From G963663775 sp963664255 (lineage in GTDB: Bacteria; Bacillota; Clostridia; Oscillospirales; Butyricicoccaceae): DNA of 64,000 nt. Both the position numbers and the translations under genes were made by a program. This document shows positions 31,633 through 40,195 of this stretch, in pieces. Each line of letters opens with the position of its first letter. Position 1 is the first letter of the stretch. The notes beneath the pieces are model-generated. The model ran no database searches. It was given only the letters and a program-made list of their open reading frames with translations, and was not told the origin of the DNA. The stretch covers positions 1,860,001-1,924,000 of the forward strand of contig OY760938.1 in assembly GCA_963664255.1 (NCBI GenBank), given 5' to 3'.

Positions 31633-31982
31633 AAATCACCGTAAAACACCGTGTTGATACAGCGGCAATCCTGCAAAAGCGGGGACTGGGTGCAAGCCAT
31701 CGGGCACGCATCGCCCTTGCCGAAACGGCGGCGCGTTTGGCGCAGGACTATGTGCCACGGGACAGCGGACGGCTCATCGATTCAGCGGAAATCTTCGCGG
31801 ACGGCAGACAACTCCGCTACACCGCCCCCTACGCCAAGGCGCAGTATTACGGCACGGCGGCGCAGTATCAAAACAACGCGAGCGGTCTGCGCGGCAGGCT
31901 GTGGATGGCGCGGATGCAGGCAGACCATAAAACCGACCTGCAAAACGCAGTGGCAAGCGTGGTTGGGGGGTGTGTCAGATGA
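31629..31982 (+). CDS. Minor capsid/neck protein (HK97 gp10-like)
   Basis: 117 residues from ATG 31629, overlapping the previous stop. The segment HRARIALAETAARLAQDYVPRDSGRLIDSA followed by YTAPYAKAQYYG is the usual pattern of phage minor-capsid-2/HK97 gp10 neck proteins (a PxdtGxL... YA... Y arrangement). It ends with ATGA overlapping the next gene. It should join tail to head. Confidence 0.8.
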   Translation: MKITVKHRVDTAAILQKRGLGASHRARIALAETAARLAQDYVPRDSGRLIDSAEIFADGRQLRYTAPYAKAQYYGTAAQYQNNASGLRGRLWMARMQADHKTDLQNAVASVVGGCVR

Positions 31983-32404
31983 GCATGGTCGAGGCACTGC
32001 ATGATTTTTTGCAGGGGTATACACCACTGGCAGAGGAACGGCTCGACATCGACTTTTTAGGGGCAGACGCAGGGACATTTTCACTGGAGGTGACGGACGG
32101 CGGCGAATGGGTGCGGCGATACATCGACGGCAGCGGCGAAAAGGCACTGCGCTTCGTGCTCGCCCATCGCGCGGGGTTTGACCAGAGCCTTGCGGGGCAA
32201 GCGGGCCCTCTGGCATTTTATGAGGACTTCGCCGCATGGCTGGAAACCCAAAGCGAAAATGGCAGTCTGCCCGACTTGGGAGATGCACGCACGGCGGTCA
32301 AAGTAGAACCGCTGTCGGGCGGCTATGTCCTGTCGCAGGGCACGCACACGGCACGCTATCAAATCCAATGTAAGCTAACGTACATACAAGAAAGGGAGAA
32401 TTAA
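31979..32404 (+). CDS. Tail terminator-like minor capsid protein
   Basis: 141 residues from ATG 31979 (ATGA overlap). Features are ALHDFLQGYTPLAEERLDIDFLG, SLEVTDGGEWVRRYIDGS, an FEDFAAW-like segment (FYEDFAAWLETQS) and a C-terminal beta stretch (ARYQIQCKLTYIQ). This is the common layout of the minor capsid/tail terminator protein preceding the major tail gene in clostridial siphophages. Function is inferred from position and that layout. Confidence 0.7.
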   Translation: MSMVEALHDFLQGYTPLAEERLDIDFLGADAGTFSLEVTDGGEWVRRYIDGSGEKALRFVLAHRAGFDQSLAGQAGPLAFYEDFAAWLETQSENGSLPDLGDARTAVKVEPLSGGYVLSQGTHTARYQIQCKLTYIQEREN

Positions 32405-32405
32405 C

Positions 32406-32897
32406 ATGGCACAGACAATCATGCGCTATCAAATTGCGGACTATCTCAACACCGGCACCACCGAAACGCCAAGCTATGCGCTGATGGGGGTGGGGTTCAA
32501 TACACTGGACGAAAGCCCCGCCGCACAGCTGGACAGCAAAACCTACATCAACCAAACGGCGCAGAGCAGCATCATCAAATCCTATCAGCCGTCTTTTCCG
32601 TTTGACACGGATTTGGTGGGCGATGAGGATGCCGTGATGGCGATTTACCACGTGGGGCGCAATCAGAAAACCGGTGCGGACGCCGAACTGGAATATGTGC
32701 GCGTGGAGCTGTTCGACGACACGAACGCCGCTACCAACGACTATCCCGCCCGCAAATTCACCGTGGCGGTGCAGGTCGATTCCATCAGTGGTTCGGGCGG
32801 CGAGGCGATGAAGGCAAGCGGCAACCTGATGGCAGTGGGCGATTTCGTGGACGGTTCGTTTAACACGAGCACGCGTACCTTTACGGCATCGGCATGA
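32406..32897 (+). CDS. Major tail protein
   Basis: 163 residues, beta-rich. It opens MAQTIMRYQIADYLNTG and has IKSYQPSFPFDTDLVGDEDAV, FTVAVQVDSISGSGGEA and a C-terminal GDFVDGSFNTSTRTFTA. This matches the small major tail proteins of Firmicute siphophages that stack as tail-tube hexamers. It is followed by the Gp15-like gene, the usual neighbour. Confidence 0.85.
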   Translation: MAQTIMRYQIADYLNTGTTETPSYALMGVGFNTLDESPAAQLDSKTYINQTAQSSIIKSYQPSFPFDTDLVGDEDAVMAIYHVGRNQKTGADAELEYVRVELFDDTNAATNDYPARKFTVAVQVDSISGSGGEAMKASGNLMAVGDFVDGSFNTSTRTFTASA

Positions 32898-33496
32898 GCT
32901 TGCTGACCGAAACCCTGCCTGTGCGGGTGGAGATTGGCGGCGTGAGCGTGCCGATTTGTGCGGACTTTCGGGTGCTTTTACGCATCGATGCCCTGCGGGA
33001 AACCGCACAGGACGAGGCAGACGGCGGACGGCAGGCACTGGCACTTTTTTACGGCGGCAGAATCCCTGCCGATGTGGTGCAGGCGGTCGAGCGGCTGCTG
33101 TGGTTTTTGCGGTGTGGACAGGACGCACCGCAGACCATGGCACGCAAAAACCCAAAAGCGGCGGATTTTTCCTTTGTGCACGATGCCCCACTGCTGTATG
33201 CGGCGTTTTTAGACCAATACGGTGTGGATTTGCTCCATGTGGACTTTCTGCACTGGTGGGCGTTTCGTGCCCTGCTGGAGGGACTGCGGGATGACCACAA
33301 ATTCTGCGAGGTGCGCAGATGCCGCAGTGTGGAGCTGGGGGGCGTGAAAGACCAAAGCCTGCGGCGCTATTACCGCGAGATGCAGAAACGCTATGCCTTG
33401 CCCATGGAAAAAGCACAGCAGGCACAGCTGGACGCACTCACCGCCGCGCTGATGGGAGATGGCGACATCAAAACTGCCCTTGGGGGCGCAGAATAG
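32894..33496 (+). CDS. Gp15-family tail assembly protein
   Basis: 200 residues overlapping the major tail gene by 4 bp. It belongs to the bacteriophage Gp15 family, recognisable from ICADFRVLLRIDAL near the start and the central FSFVHDAPLLYAAFLDQYGVDL...LHWWAFRALLEGL, ending ALPMEKAQQAQLDAL. It takes the place of the tail assembly chaperone between major tail and tape-measure genes. I see no slippery-sequence frameshift product in this prophage. Confidence 0.85.
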   Translation: MSLLTETLPVRVEIGGVSVPICADFRVLLRIDALRETAQDEADGGRQALALFYGGRIPADVVQAVERLLWFLRCGQDAPQTMARKNPKAADFSFVHDAPLLYAAFLDQYGVDLLHVDFLHWWAFRALLEGLRDDHKFCEVRRCRSVELGGVKDQSLRRYYREMQKRYALPMEKAQQAQLDALTAALMGDGDIKTALGGAE

Positions 33497-33508
33497 GAGG
33501 GAACACAC

Positions 33509-35260
33509 ATGGCGCAGGACGGCGCAGTCGTGATTTCGATTGACGGCGAGGACAGCGGCTTTCAAAAAACCACCGAAAACCTCGAAAAAAGCATCGAAAG
33601 CTTGGCGCAGACGCTCGCGGGGCAAGGGGAAGCGGGCGGACAGGCATTTCAGCAGGCAATGACCGCCATGGCGGACACGGTGCAGGACAGCGTGTCCGCC
33701 GTGCAGGGGGAAATGGCGCAGGTGGGCGGCAATCTGTCGGCAGGGCTGTGGCAGGGCGTGGAAGCGCAAAAGGACAGCCTGCTCCGCCGCCTGCAGGGGT
33801 GGTGCGGCAGTATCACGAGCACGGTCAAGCAGGCATTTGACATCCATTCGCCCTCGCAGCTGATGCGCGAACAGGTGGGGCGGATGCTATCGCTTGGCAT
33901 GGCACTGGGTGTGGAGGACGGCACAGACGAAATCAAATCCGCCATCACCGCACTTTCGGACAAAGCACTGGAAGAAGCACAGGACGGCGCAAGCAATTTC
34001 CGTGCCTTGGGTGCGTATTACATCGAAAATCTGACGCATGGCATCGAAGCAGGGCGCGACAAATCCGCCAGCGTGATGCAGGACTGGGTGGAGGCAGATG
34101 TTGCCGCCTATGTCGAGCGGGTGGACGCACGCACGGACAGCATCGTTGCCGCCAAAAAGGCGCAGATGAAAACCGCCTCGGATGCGGGCAAGCTTGCCTT
34201 GCAGGCGGAAATCGACCAACTGCAGGATGCCGCCAAGGCACAAAAATCCGCCTACCAATCGGCGGCGGACGAGGTGACGGACGCTTACAAAAACGCGCTG
34301 ACGCAGGGCTATGATGAAGCGTTATCCCTCGTGGAAAGCCGCGTCACCGCCATCACCGATGCGGCGCAGGCGCAATATGACGAAATCCAGTCCGCCATTG
34401 CAAAGATGCAGGACAAGCTGACCACAAGCGACCTGTTCGCGATAAACGACAAAACAGGGTCGGTGACGCTTGCCAACTGGAATGCCCAGACGGCGGCAGT
34501 GGAAGCCTATGCGGCGGCACTGGAAGCCTTGCAGGAAAAGGGCGTTTCGACGGATTTTCTGGCGGAAATCACCGATTTGGACATAGATGAAGCAACACGA
34601 TTCATGGAAAAGCTGCTTTCGTTGTCGGACGAAAAATTGCAGGCATATGTGGACGGGTGGGAAACCCAACGGCAGACGGCAAAGGACGTTGCCGAGCAGT
34701 TTTACGCCGACCAGCTGACCGCACTGGACGACAGCTTTGCCGCACAGCTTGCCGAAGCACTGGCAAGTGTGCCCGATACCATGGCAAACCTTGGCGTGAA
34801 CAGCGTGCAGGGCATGATTGAGGGACTGTACAGCCAGTCTGGTGCGCTCACGAGTGCGGCAACGGATATTGTAAACCGCGCGATTGCGGCGATGAAGGAA
34901 GCGGCAGACATCCACAGCCCTTCCCGCAAAACCCGTGACCTCATTGGCAAGAATCTGGCGGCAGGCATCGGCGTGGGGTTTGAAAGCCAAATGGCGCAGG
35001 TGTACCGCACGATACAGGGCACGCTGTCGGCAGACATCGCAAGCCTTTCGACGGACAGCGCGGTGCAGGTCAACCGGCAGGTGGCGCAGAGCAATGCGGC
35101 GTATGATACGGCGCAGACAAGCGTAGCGGGCACGACGGTGCAGAACCAAACCACAGTGGAGTTTACGGGCAGTTTGTCCGCTTTGGGGCGGGTACTGCAC
35201 CCTGTGATTCAAACAGAGCAGGTGCGGGTGGGCAAAAATCTGGTGACAGGAGGGGCATAA
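33509..35260 (+). CDS. Tail tape measure protein (short, 583 residues)
   Basis: The longest helical protein of the tail module. It has an N-terminal coiled coil (ENLEKSIESLAQTLAG), two DIHSPSQLMRE/DIHSPSRKTRD motifs typical of tape-measure proteins, and a central 200-residue coiled coil (AGKLALQAEIDQLQDAAKAQ). It ends with VGKNLVTGGA. Length sets tail length; 583 residues is small, predicting a short tail. No clear transmembrane block or lysozyme domain. It follows Gp15 and precedes the distal tail protein, as expected. Confidence 0.85.
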   Translation: MAQDGAVVISIDGEDSGFQKTTENLEKSIESLAQTLAGQGEAGGQAFQQAMTAMADTVQDSVSAVQGEMAQVGGNLSAGLWQGVEAQKDSLLRRLQGWCGSITSTVKQAFDIHSPSQLMREQVGRMLSLGMALGVEDGTDEIKSAITALSDKALEEAQDGASNFRALGAYYIENLTHGIEAGRDKSASVMQDWVEADVAAYVERVDARTDSIVAAKKAQMKTASDAGKLALQAEIDQLQDAAKAQKSAYQSAADEVTDAYKNALTQGYDEALSLVESRVTAITDAAQAQYDEIQSAIAKMQDKLTTSDLFAINDKTGSVTLANWNAQTAAVEAYAAALEALQEKGVSTDFLAEITDLDIDEATRFMEKLLSLSDEKLQAYVDGWETQRQTAKDVAEQFYADQLTALDDSFAAQLAEALASVPDTMANLGVNSVQGMIEGLYSQSGALTSAATDIVNRAIAAMKEAADIHSPSRKTRDLIGKNLAAGIGVGFESQMAQVYRTIQGTLSADIASLSTDSAVQVNRQVAQSNAAYDTAQTSVAGTTVQNQTTVEFTGSLSALGRVLHPVIQTEQVRVGKNLVTGGA

Positions 35261-35647
35261 ATGCAGGCGATATTTTCGATAGACGGCGCGGCGTTTGCGG
35301 TCGGCGTGGTATCGCTCAAGCGCAGTGCGGAGGTCAGCGAGGGCGACAACGGCGGCACGATGTTGTCGGGTGTGCGCAAACGAGATTTGCTGGGCGTGTA
35401 TTACCATTACACCTTGGAACTGGCGGCGGATACGCTGACGCAGGGCGACTATGACACGCTGTATGACATCCTGACCGCCCCGCAGGACAGCCACAGCATC
35501 ACCATGCCGTACGGGCAGGACAGCATCACGTTTGATGCGGCGGTGGACAGCGTGTCAGACGAACTGCTCTTTGCGAATGGTACAGAACAGCTTTGGGGCA
35601 ATCTGTCCATTACGTTCACCGCGATGCGTCCGTACCGCACACCATAG
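35261..35647 (+). CDS. Small distal-tail-type protein
   Basis: 128 residues beginning right at the stop of the tape-measure gene. Beta-rich (MQAIFSIDGAAFAVGVVSLKRSAEV, YHYTLELAADTLTQGDYDTLYD, WGNLSITFTAMRPYRTP). The form resembles short Dit-like/minor tail proteins that cap the tail tube. Exact family not certain. Confidence 0.6.
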   Translation: MQAIFSIDGAAFAVGVVSLKRSAEVSEGDNGGTMLSGVRKRDLLGVYYHYTLELAADTLTQGDYDTLYDILTAPQDSHSITMPYGQDSITFDAAVDSVSDELLFANGTEQLWGNLSITFTAMRPYRTP

Positions 35648-35656
35648 GGGGGGTAT

Positions 35657-37807
35657 ATGAGCAGTAAAATTGTATATTTGGGGTTGGCGTTTGAAGGTAC
35701 AGCGATTTTGGACGGCTCGTGCTTCATCGGCGAAAGCATCACAGGGGATGAACTGGCGATTGACACGCTGGATGTGACGGTATTTTCCGAAAGTCTGTTG
35801 CAAGACACGCTTGCACCCACAGATTTTGACGGATTTGTGACTTTGGACGGCAAAACCCTACTCGTGCGGCGCGGTGATGCCTTTCTGCCATCGTCTTATC
35901 AGTATGGCGCACCTGTGGAGCTGTATCATGATGAGGCGTTGATTGGAAAATTCTATCTGGAATCGGTCACACGCAAAACGCAAACCTCCTTTGCGCTGTC
36001 CTGCACCTCGGCAATCGGATTGCTGGACAAGAGAACCCACTATGGCGGGATGTATCGAGGGGTGACGGTGGCGGCGATGGCGGCGGAGATAATCGGCGGG
36101 GCGGTGGCGTATTCCATTGCCGAAGAGGTGCAGAATGTGCCCGTTTATGGATGGCTGCCTGTGGCAACCTGTCGTGAAAATCTGCACCAGCTGCTGTTTG
36201 CGGTGGGGGCGAGCATCCAAAAAGACACGGCGGGCGCATTGGTCATCACCTTTTTGCACGACGAATCCCCCGCAGAAATTGCAGGGGACCGTGTGTATTT
36301 GGGCGGTTCGATGGACTATATCACGCCCGCGACCGAAGCGCAGGTGACGGAACATAATTTCGTGGAGCTGACGGCAGATGAAACCGTGACGCTGTTTGAC
36401 AATACGGACGGCTCGGGGGTGGCTGTGGGCGAACTTGTGACCTTTGCAGACCCTTGTCATTCGCTTGTGGCGGACGGTTTGACCATCGAAGAAAGTGGTG
36501 TCAATTATGCCATTATCAGCGGCACGGGCACGCTTACAGGGCAGGCATATACGCATACCACAAAAGTCATTACCGCAACCGATGCGGCGGCTACAGGCGA
36601 AAAAAATACCGTCAGTGTGACGGATGCCACGTTGGTATCCATCGCCAACAGTCAGAATGTTGCCAACCGTCTGCTTGCGTATCACAGCACTGCACAGACG
36701 GTTTCGGCGGGGTTGGTGGTGAGCGAGGAACGCCCGGGCGATGCGGTCAGCTTTGTAACACCGTTCGGTGAAAATGCGCAGGGATTGATTCGCCAAATGG
36801 ACATTGCGCTGTCTGGCATTTTGCGGGCAGACACGGTGTTTGTGGTGGATTATACGCCTGTTGGGGTCGGCAATTATTACAGCACGGCGTTGGTTGTGGC
36901 CGCGAGCGGTACGTATTCGCTGACCGATTTGGGCATTCCAATCGACAAAACACAGCTTCGCATTGTGGTGATGGGCGGGGGAAGCGGCGGCACATCTGGT
37001 ACGGACGGTGCGGACGGCGAAAAGAACGAAATCAAAACCGAAAGCGGCGTTTCGTATGCCGAAGGGGGCGAGGGTGGCGAGGGTGGAACAGGCGGCGAAG
37101 CGGGTGCAGGCGGCAGCTTTTTTGTGACCACCGTCACCATTTCGGCGGCAACGTCCCTCACGATTTCCGCAGGCACAGGCGGGGCGAGCGATACCGCAGG
37201 CGGCAGCACCGTTTGCACCATTGACGGCACAACCTATCGCAGTACGGACGGCGCAGCCAACACGCTCGGTTTCACCGAAACATTATCTGGCGTGACTTAC
37301 GGCATGACAGGCGATGCGGGCATCGACGGCGGGGACGGCGGAAACGGCGGCGGCAGGTATGACGAGGAAGATTTGGCGCAGAACGGCACCGCAGGCGAAA
37401 GCATTGGTACGGCAAGCGGCGGTATTGGCGGCACAGCGGCAGGTGAAAATGGCGGCGAGGGTTGGGGCGGTGCAGACAGTGCTTCGGGCGCAGGCGGCAG
37501 TGGTGCGGCATATCAAACACCTGGATTGAACGGTGGAAATGCAGTGGTGACTTGGGATACATATTATCCAACGCACGTTATTTCGATGGTCACAGGCAAG
37601 GGCGCAGACGGAGTGACCCCGCCCAACGGACTGGATGCGCAAGCCTATGGTTCTGGCGGCAACGGCGGGCATGGCGGCTCTGGCGGCGGCGGTGCGGCAG
37701 GATTTCTGGCGAAAGACGCATCATATACCTATCAAAACGTAGGCACAGGCGGCGCAGGTTCGCAGGGCGGAAACGGCGGCAATGGCTGTGTAATCATTTA
37801 TTTCTAA
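35657..37807 (+). CDS. Tail tip/fibre protein with glycine-rich C-terminal domain
   Basis: 716 residues. The first 400 are beta-rich and resemble baseplate hub proteins of siphophages (VARRGDAF-like LVRRGDAFLPSSYQYGAPVEL, ESVTRKTQTSFALSCTSAIGLLDK). From about residue 435 the protein is strongly Gly/Ala/Thr-rich, with runs like GGEGGEGGTGGEAGAGG and GGNGGHGGSGGGGAAG. Such polyglycine II-type bundles are known at receptor-contacting tips of phage fibres. It ends GGNGGNGCVIIYF, a common closing strand for Gly-rich phage fibre domains. Confidence 0.75.
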   Translation: MSSKIVYLGLAFEGTAILDGSCFIGESITGDELAIDTLDVTVFSESLLQDTLAPTDFDGFVTLDGKTLLVRRGDAFLPSSYQYGAPVELYHDEALIGKFYLESVTRKTQTSFALSCTSAIGLLDKRTHYGGMYRGVTVAAMAAEIIGGAVAYSIAEEVQNVPVYGWLPVATCRENLHQLLFAVGASIQKDTAGALVITFLHDESPAEIAGDRVYLGGSMDYITPATEAQVTEHNFVELTADETVTLFDNTDGSGVAVGELVTFADPCHSLVADGLTIEESGVNYAIISGTGTLTGQAYTHTTKVITATDAAATGEKNTVSVTDATLVSIANSQNVANRLLAYHSTAQTVSAGLVVSEERPGDAVSFVTPFGENAQGLIRQMDIALSGILRADTVFVVDYTPVGVGNYYSTALVVAASGTYSLTDLGIPIDKTQLRIVVMGGGSGGTSGTDGADGEKNEIKTESGVSYAEGGEGGEGGTGGEAGAGGSFFVTTVTISAATSLTISAGTGGASDTAGGSTVCTIDGTTYRSTDGAANTLGFTETLSGVTYGMTGDAGIDGGDGGNGGGRYDEEDLAQNGTAGESIGTASGGIGGTAAGENGGEGWGGADSASGAGGSGAAYQTPGLNGGNAVVTWDTYYPTHVISMVTGKGADGVTPPNGLDAQAYGSGGNGGHGGSGGGGAAGFLAKDASYTYQNVGTGGAGSQGGNGGNGCVIIYF

Positions 37808-37819
37808 AGGGGTGAAATT

Positions 37820-38539
37820 ATGGCGAATTATCAATTAGAATACACAGGAAATCAAGTGGCGGCGATTTTGGCGAGCGTGGTGGACAAGTTGGATACGGCA
37901 GATTTTGAAGCCTTTCAGACGGCGCTGACCGCCTTGCTTGCGCAAAAAGCACCGCTGGCAAGCCCTGCGCTGACAGGCACGCCAACCGTACCAACGGCGG
38001 CAGTCAGCACGAACACCACACAGGCGGCAAGCACGGCATTTGTGCTAGGGCAAAAGGGAACGGCATCCCCGATGATGGACGGCACAGCAGCAGTCGGTTC
38101 TTCTTTGCTGTATGCAAGGCAAGACCATGTGCACCCGTCTGACGCAAGCCGTGCGGCGCTTGCAAGTCCTGCGTTCACAGGCACACCCACCGCACCCACG
38201 GCGGCAGTGGGGACAAACAGTACACAGCTTGCCACAACGGCGTTTGTGCTGGCGCAGATTGCGGCAAGTTTGGGGTTTAAGGTGTACCACGGGACAGCAA
38301 CTCTTTCTTCATCTAGTGGAACGTATTATCTATCTTTTCCTACAACTTTTTCGACAATTCCATTTGCTTGCGCTAAAATGCGCCAATCATCAAGTAACAA
38401 TAACTGGGCGTATGGAGGCTTTGTAAATAACGCAGATATATCCACATCCTATATAAATTTTAGGGGGTTGCTTGATACAGGAACAGCATTCGCGAATGCG
38501 GCAAATTATGTCATAGATTGGGTAGTAATCGGAACGTGA
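37820..38539 (+). CDS. Tail fibre protein with tandem fibre repeats and AT-rich tip
   Basis: 239 residues. After a helical anchor (YQLEYTGNQVAAILASVVDK) come two near-identical fibre repeats, ASPALTGTPTVPTAAVSTNT and ASPAFTGTPTAPTAAVGTNS, each ending T-AFVL-Q. The last 90 residues (KVYHGTATLSSSSGTYYLSFP...) form the distal tip. DNA encoding the tip (about 38290-38540) is clearly more AT-rich than the rest, a sign of receptor-binding-module exchange. Confidence 0.8.
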   Translation: MANYQLEYTGNQVAAILASVVDKLDTADFEAFQTALTALLAQKAPLASPALTGTPTVPTAAVSTNTTQAASTAFVLGQKGTASPMMDGTAAVGSSLLYARQDHVHPSDASRAALASPAFTGTPTAPTAAVGTNSTQLATTAFVLAQIAASLGFKVYHGTATLSSSSGTYYLSFPTTFSTIPFACAKMRQSSSNNNWAYGGFVNNADISTSYINFRGLLDTGTAFANAANYVIDWVVIGT

Positions 38540-38549
38540 GGAAAATTTT

Positions 38550-38852
38550 ATGCTTATAGATAAAAAAACGAAAGATTATCAAATTGTTTACGGATACCAA
38601 AACAGCAACTGGACAAGCACGCCCGATGATGAGTTATATATCGTGGACGATGGGGGCGCACTTGCGCAAAAGGTGATGGCATATTATCCGAACTTCGATT
38701 TTGTACTGGATGCGGACGGCAATTTGACCGATGTGGTGCAAACCGAAGCGGAAGTGGTAGAAACACCATCCGCACCGACAGCGGAAGAATTGCAGACCCA
38801 AATCATCGAATTGCAGGATGCACTCATCGAATTGGCGGCATTGGAGGGGTAG
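38550..38852 (+). CDS. Hypothetical phage protein next to the tail fibre
   Basis: 100 residues. MLIDKKTKDYQIVYGYQNSNW at the start and a C-terminal coiled coil (TAEELQTQIIELQDALIELAALEG). It sits between tail fibre and lysis genes, where fibre chaperones or tail accessory proteins are common. The first 60 bp share the AT-rich character of the fibre tip, so it may travel with it. Function not recognised. Confidence 0.65.
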   Translation: MLIDKKTKDYQIVYGYQNSNWTSTPDDELYIVDDGGALAQKVMAYYPNFDFVLDADGNLTDVVQTEAEVVETPSAPTAEELQTQIIELQDALIELAALEG

Positions 38853-38855
38853 TAC

Positions 38856-38972
38856 ATGGCAAAAATTTATTACAGACGCATCACAGACGGCGCAATGACC
38901 ATTGCTGATGTGCCCGCGCGTTGGCAGGCAGAGGTGCAGGCGTTGCTATATGCGGGGGAGGGCACGGCATGA
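38856..38972 (+). CDS. CD1375-like small phage protein (38 residues)
   Basis: ATG 38856 to TGA 38972. The product MAKIYYRRITDGAMTIADVP then ARWQAEVQALL follows the pattern of the CD1375/XkdX-like small proteins seen just before holin genes in clostridial prophages. It overlaps the next gene (ATGA). Its role is unknown. Confidence 0.7.
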   Translation: MAKIYYRRITDGAMTIADVPARWQAEVQALLYAGEGTA

Positions 38973-39214
38973 TGCAGACCACATTGGCGGCACTGCTTTC
39001 GCTCGGGGGCACAGCGTGCGGCACGTTCGGCGGCATTTTGACTGCAAATCGGCTGACGAATTATCGTCTGTCACAGCTGGAAACCAAGGTCGACCGGCAC
39101 AATTCGGTCATTGAGCGGATGTATATACAAGAGGAAAAAATGAAGGTGGCAAACCACCGCATTGAGGATTTGGAAGCGTGGCAAAACCGCGCAGAAGGCA
39201 TGAAGGAGGCATAA
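38969..39214 (+). CDS. XhlA-like membrane/coiled-coil lysis protein
   Basis: ATGATG at 38969 overlaps the previous stop. About 81 residues: an N-terminal hydrophobic segment (TTLAALLSLGGTACGTFGGIL), then a charged coiled coil (LTNYRLSQLETKVDRHNSVIERM...VANHRIEDLEAW). This is a common companion of holins (XhlA-like) in Firmicute prophages and probably sits at the inner face of the membrane. Confidence 0.7.
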   Translation: MMQTTLAALLSLGGTACGTFGGILTANRLTNYRLSQLETKVDRHNSVIERMYIQEEKMKVANHRIEDLEAWQNRAEGMKEA

Positions 39215-39216
39215 AA

Positions 39217-39438
39217 ATGCACAATGCGTTGCAAAAACTCATCAGCCGCAAGCTGTGGGTAGCATTGACAGGGGTGGTGTCGGGCGTTATCTTACTGCGC
39301 GGCGGCAGCATCACCGAGGGCACAACCCTGCTGGTAAGCTCGACACTTGGCTATCTCACCGCGCAGGGCATCGTGGACGCCCAACAGGTGCAGAAGCTTG
39401 CGCAGGCACTGGAGCAAACAGCGGAGGGCACAAAATGA
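39217..39438 (+). CDS. Probable holin
   Basis: Start taken at ATG 39217 after GAAGGAGG, 73 residues. Two hydrophobic segments (LWVALTGVVSGVILL and GTTLLVSSTLGYLTAQ) separated by a short turn, and a polar helical C-terminus (QKLAQALEQTAEGTK). Size, topology and position 4 bp overlapping the amidase gene fit a phage holin that permeabilises the membrane at lysis. Confidence 0.75.
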   Translation: MHNALQKLISRKLWVALTGVVSGVILLRGGSITEGTTLLVSSTLGYLTAQGIVDAQQVQKLAQALEQTAEGTK

Positions 39439-40154
39439 GTCTTTCTATCACGCAAAAGGCGTGTAATCGAGTCAATTACAAGAAAACAGGACGAAATGAT
39501 ACGGAAATCCGCTATCTGGTGGTGCATTATACGGGCAACCGCGGGGATACTGCCGCTGCCAACGCCCGCTATTTTGCAGAGAATGACACCGGCACATCGG
39601 CGCATTATTTCGTGGACGAAACCGCCATTTATCAGAGCGTGCCCGATGCCGATGTGGCATGGCATTGCGGCACCCGCAGCACCTATTATCATCCCTATTG
39701 CCGCAACGGCAACAGCATCGGTGTTGAAATCTGTATGCTCGACAAAAACGGTGCAGTGCGGCAGGGCAGCATCGACCACGCGCTGCAGCTGGTGCGCCAG
39801 CTGATGGCACGCTATGACATCGACGTGACCCGCGTTGTACGGCACTATGACGTGACGCACAAAAGCTGTCCTGCACCGTTTGTGGAAAATCCCGCGCGCT
39901 GGACGGCATTTCAACAGACACTCACCACACAGGAGGAAGAACCCATGACACAGGCACAATTTAACACCATGATGGACACCTATCTCAAAACCCTTGCCGC
40001 CGCCGCACCGAGCGCGTGGAGCGCAGACGCACGCGCTTGGGCAGAGCAAAGCGGACTGATTGCGGGTGACGACAAAGGAAATCGGCAATATGAAAGCTTT
40101 TGTACCCGAGAAGCCTTGGTGCAGATGCTGTATCGCCTGCAAAAACAGCAGTAA
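39435..40154 (+). CDS. Endolysin: N-acetylmuramoyl-L-alanine amidase (Amidase_2)
   Basis: Start at ATG 39435 (ATGA overlap with the holin gene), 239 residues. The Amidase_2 domain (about 20-165) shows the zinc ligands in LVVHYTGN and RHYDVTHKSCPAPF, plus the central HCG and NSIGVEICM motifs. The C-terminal 70 residues (QAFN...WAEQSGLIAGDDKGNRQY...ALVQMLYRLQ) resemble a small S-layer-homology/amidase-tail cell-wall-binding unit. This is the last prophage gene. Confidence 0.92.
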   Translation: MSLSITQKACNRVNYKKTGRNDTEIRYLVVHYTGNRGDTAAANARYFAENDTGTSAHYFVDETAIYQSVPDADVAWHCGTRSTYYHPYCRNGNSIGVEICMLDKNGAVRQGSIDHALQLVRQLMARYDIDVTRVVRHYDVTHKSCPAPFVENPARWTAFQQTLTTQEEEPMTQAQFNTMMDTYLKTLAAAAPSAWSADARAWAEQSGLIAGDDKGNRQYESFCTREALVQMLYRLQKQQ

Positions 40155-40159
40155 CCGCG

Positions 40160-40195
40160 AAAAAACGCCGCAGTCCCGTTAAACAGGATTGCGGC
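40160..40195 (-). terminator. Terminator of the AraC gene
   Basis: gccgca (40167-40172) and tgcggc (40190-40195) form a stem with further pairing. Read leftward it ends in GTTTTTTCG. It overlaps the 3' end of the AraC coding sequence and separates it from the convergent endolysin gene. Confidence 0.75.

Larger units (their letters stand above)
21468..40154 (+). mobile_element. Compact siphovirus-type prophage without a visible integrase
   Basis: The leftward repressor gene and rightward early, packaging, head, tail and lysis genes run without interruption to an amidase at 40154. Terminase (PBSX-like), portal (SPP1-like), GP20-like scaffold, capsid, Gp15-like protein and tape measure are all present, with no sheath genes. 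That gives a siphovirus-type virion plan. No integrase, excisionase, helicase or polymerase gene is seen. Flanks are the ars operon terminator and an AraC gene, and I find no obvious direct-repeat attachment sites. GC content is close to the host except in a short tail-fibre patch. The exact ends are uncertain. Confidence 0.85.
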
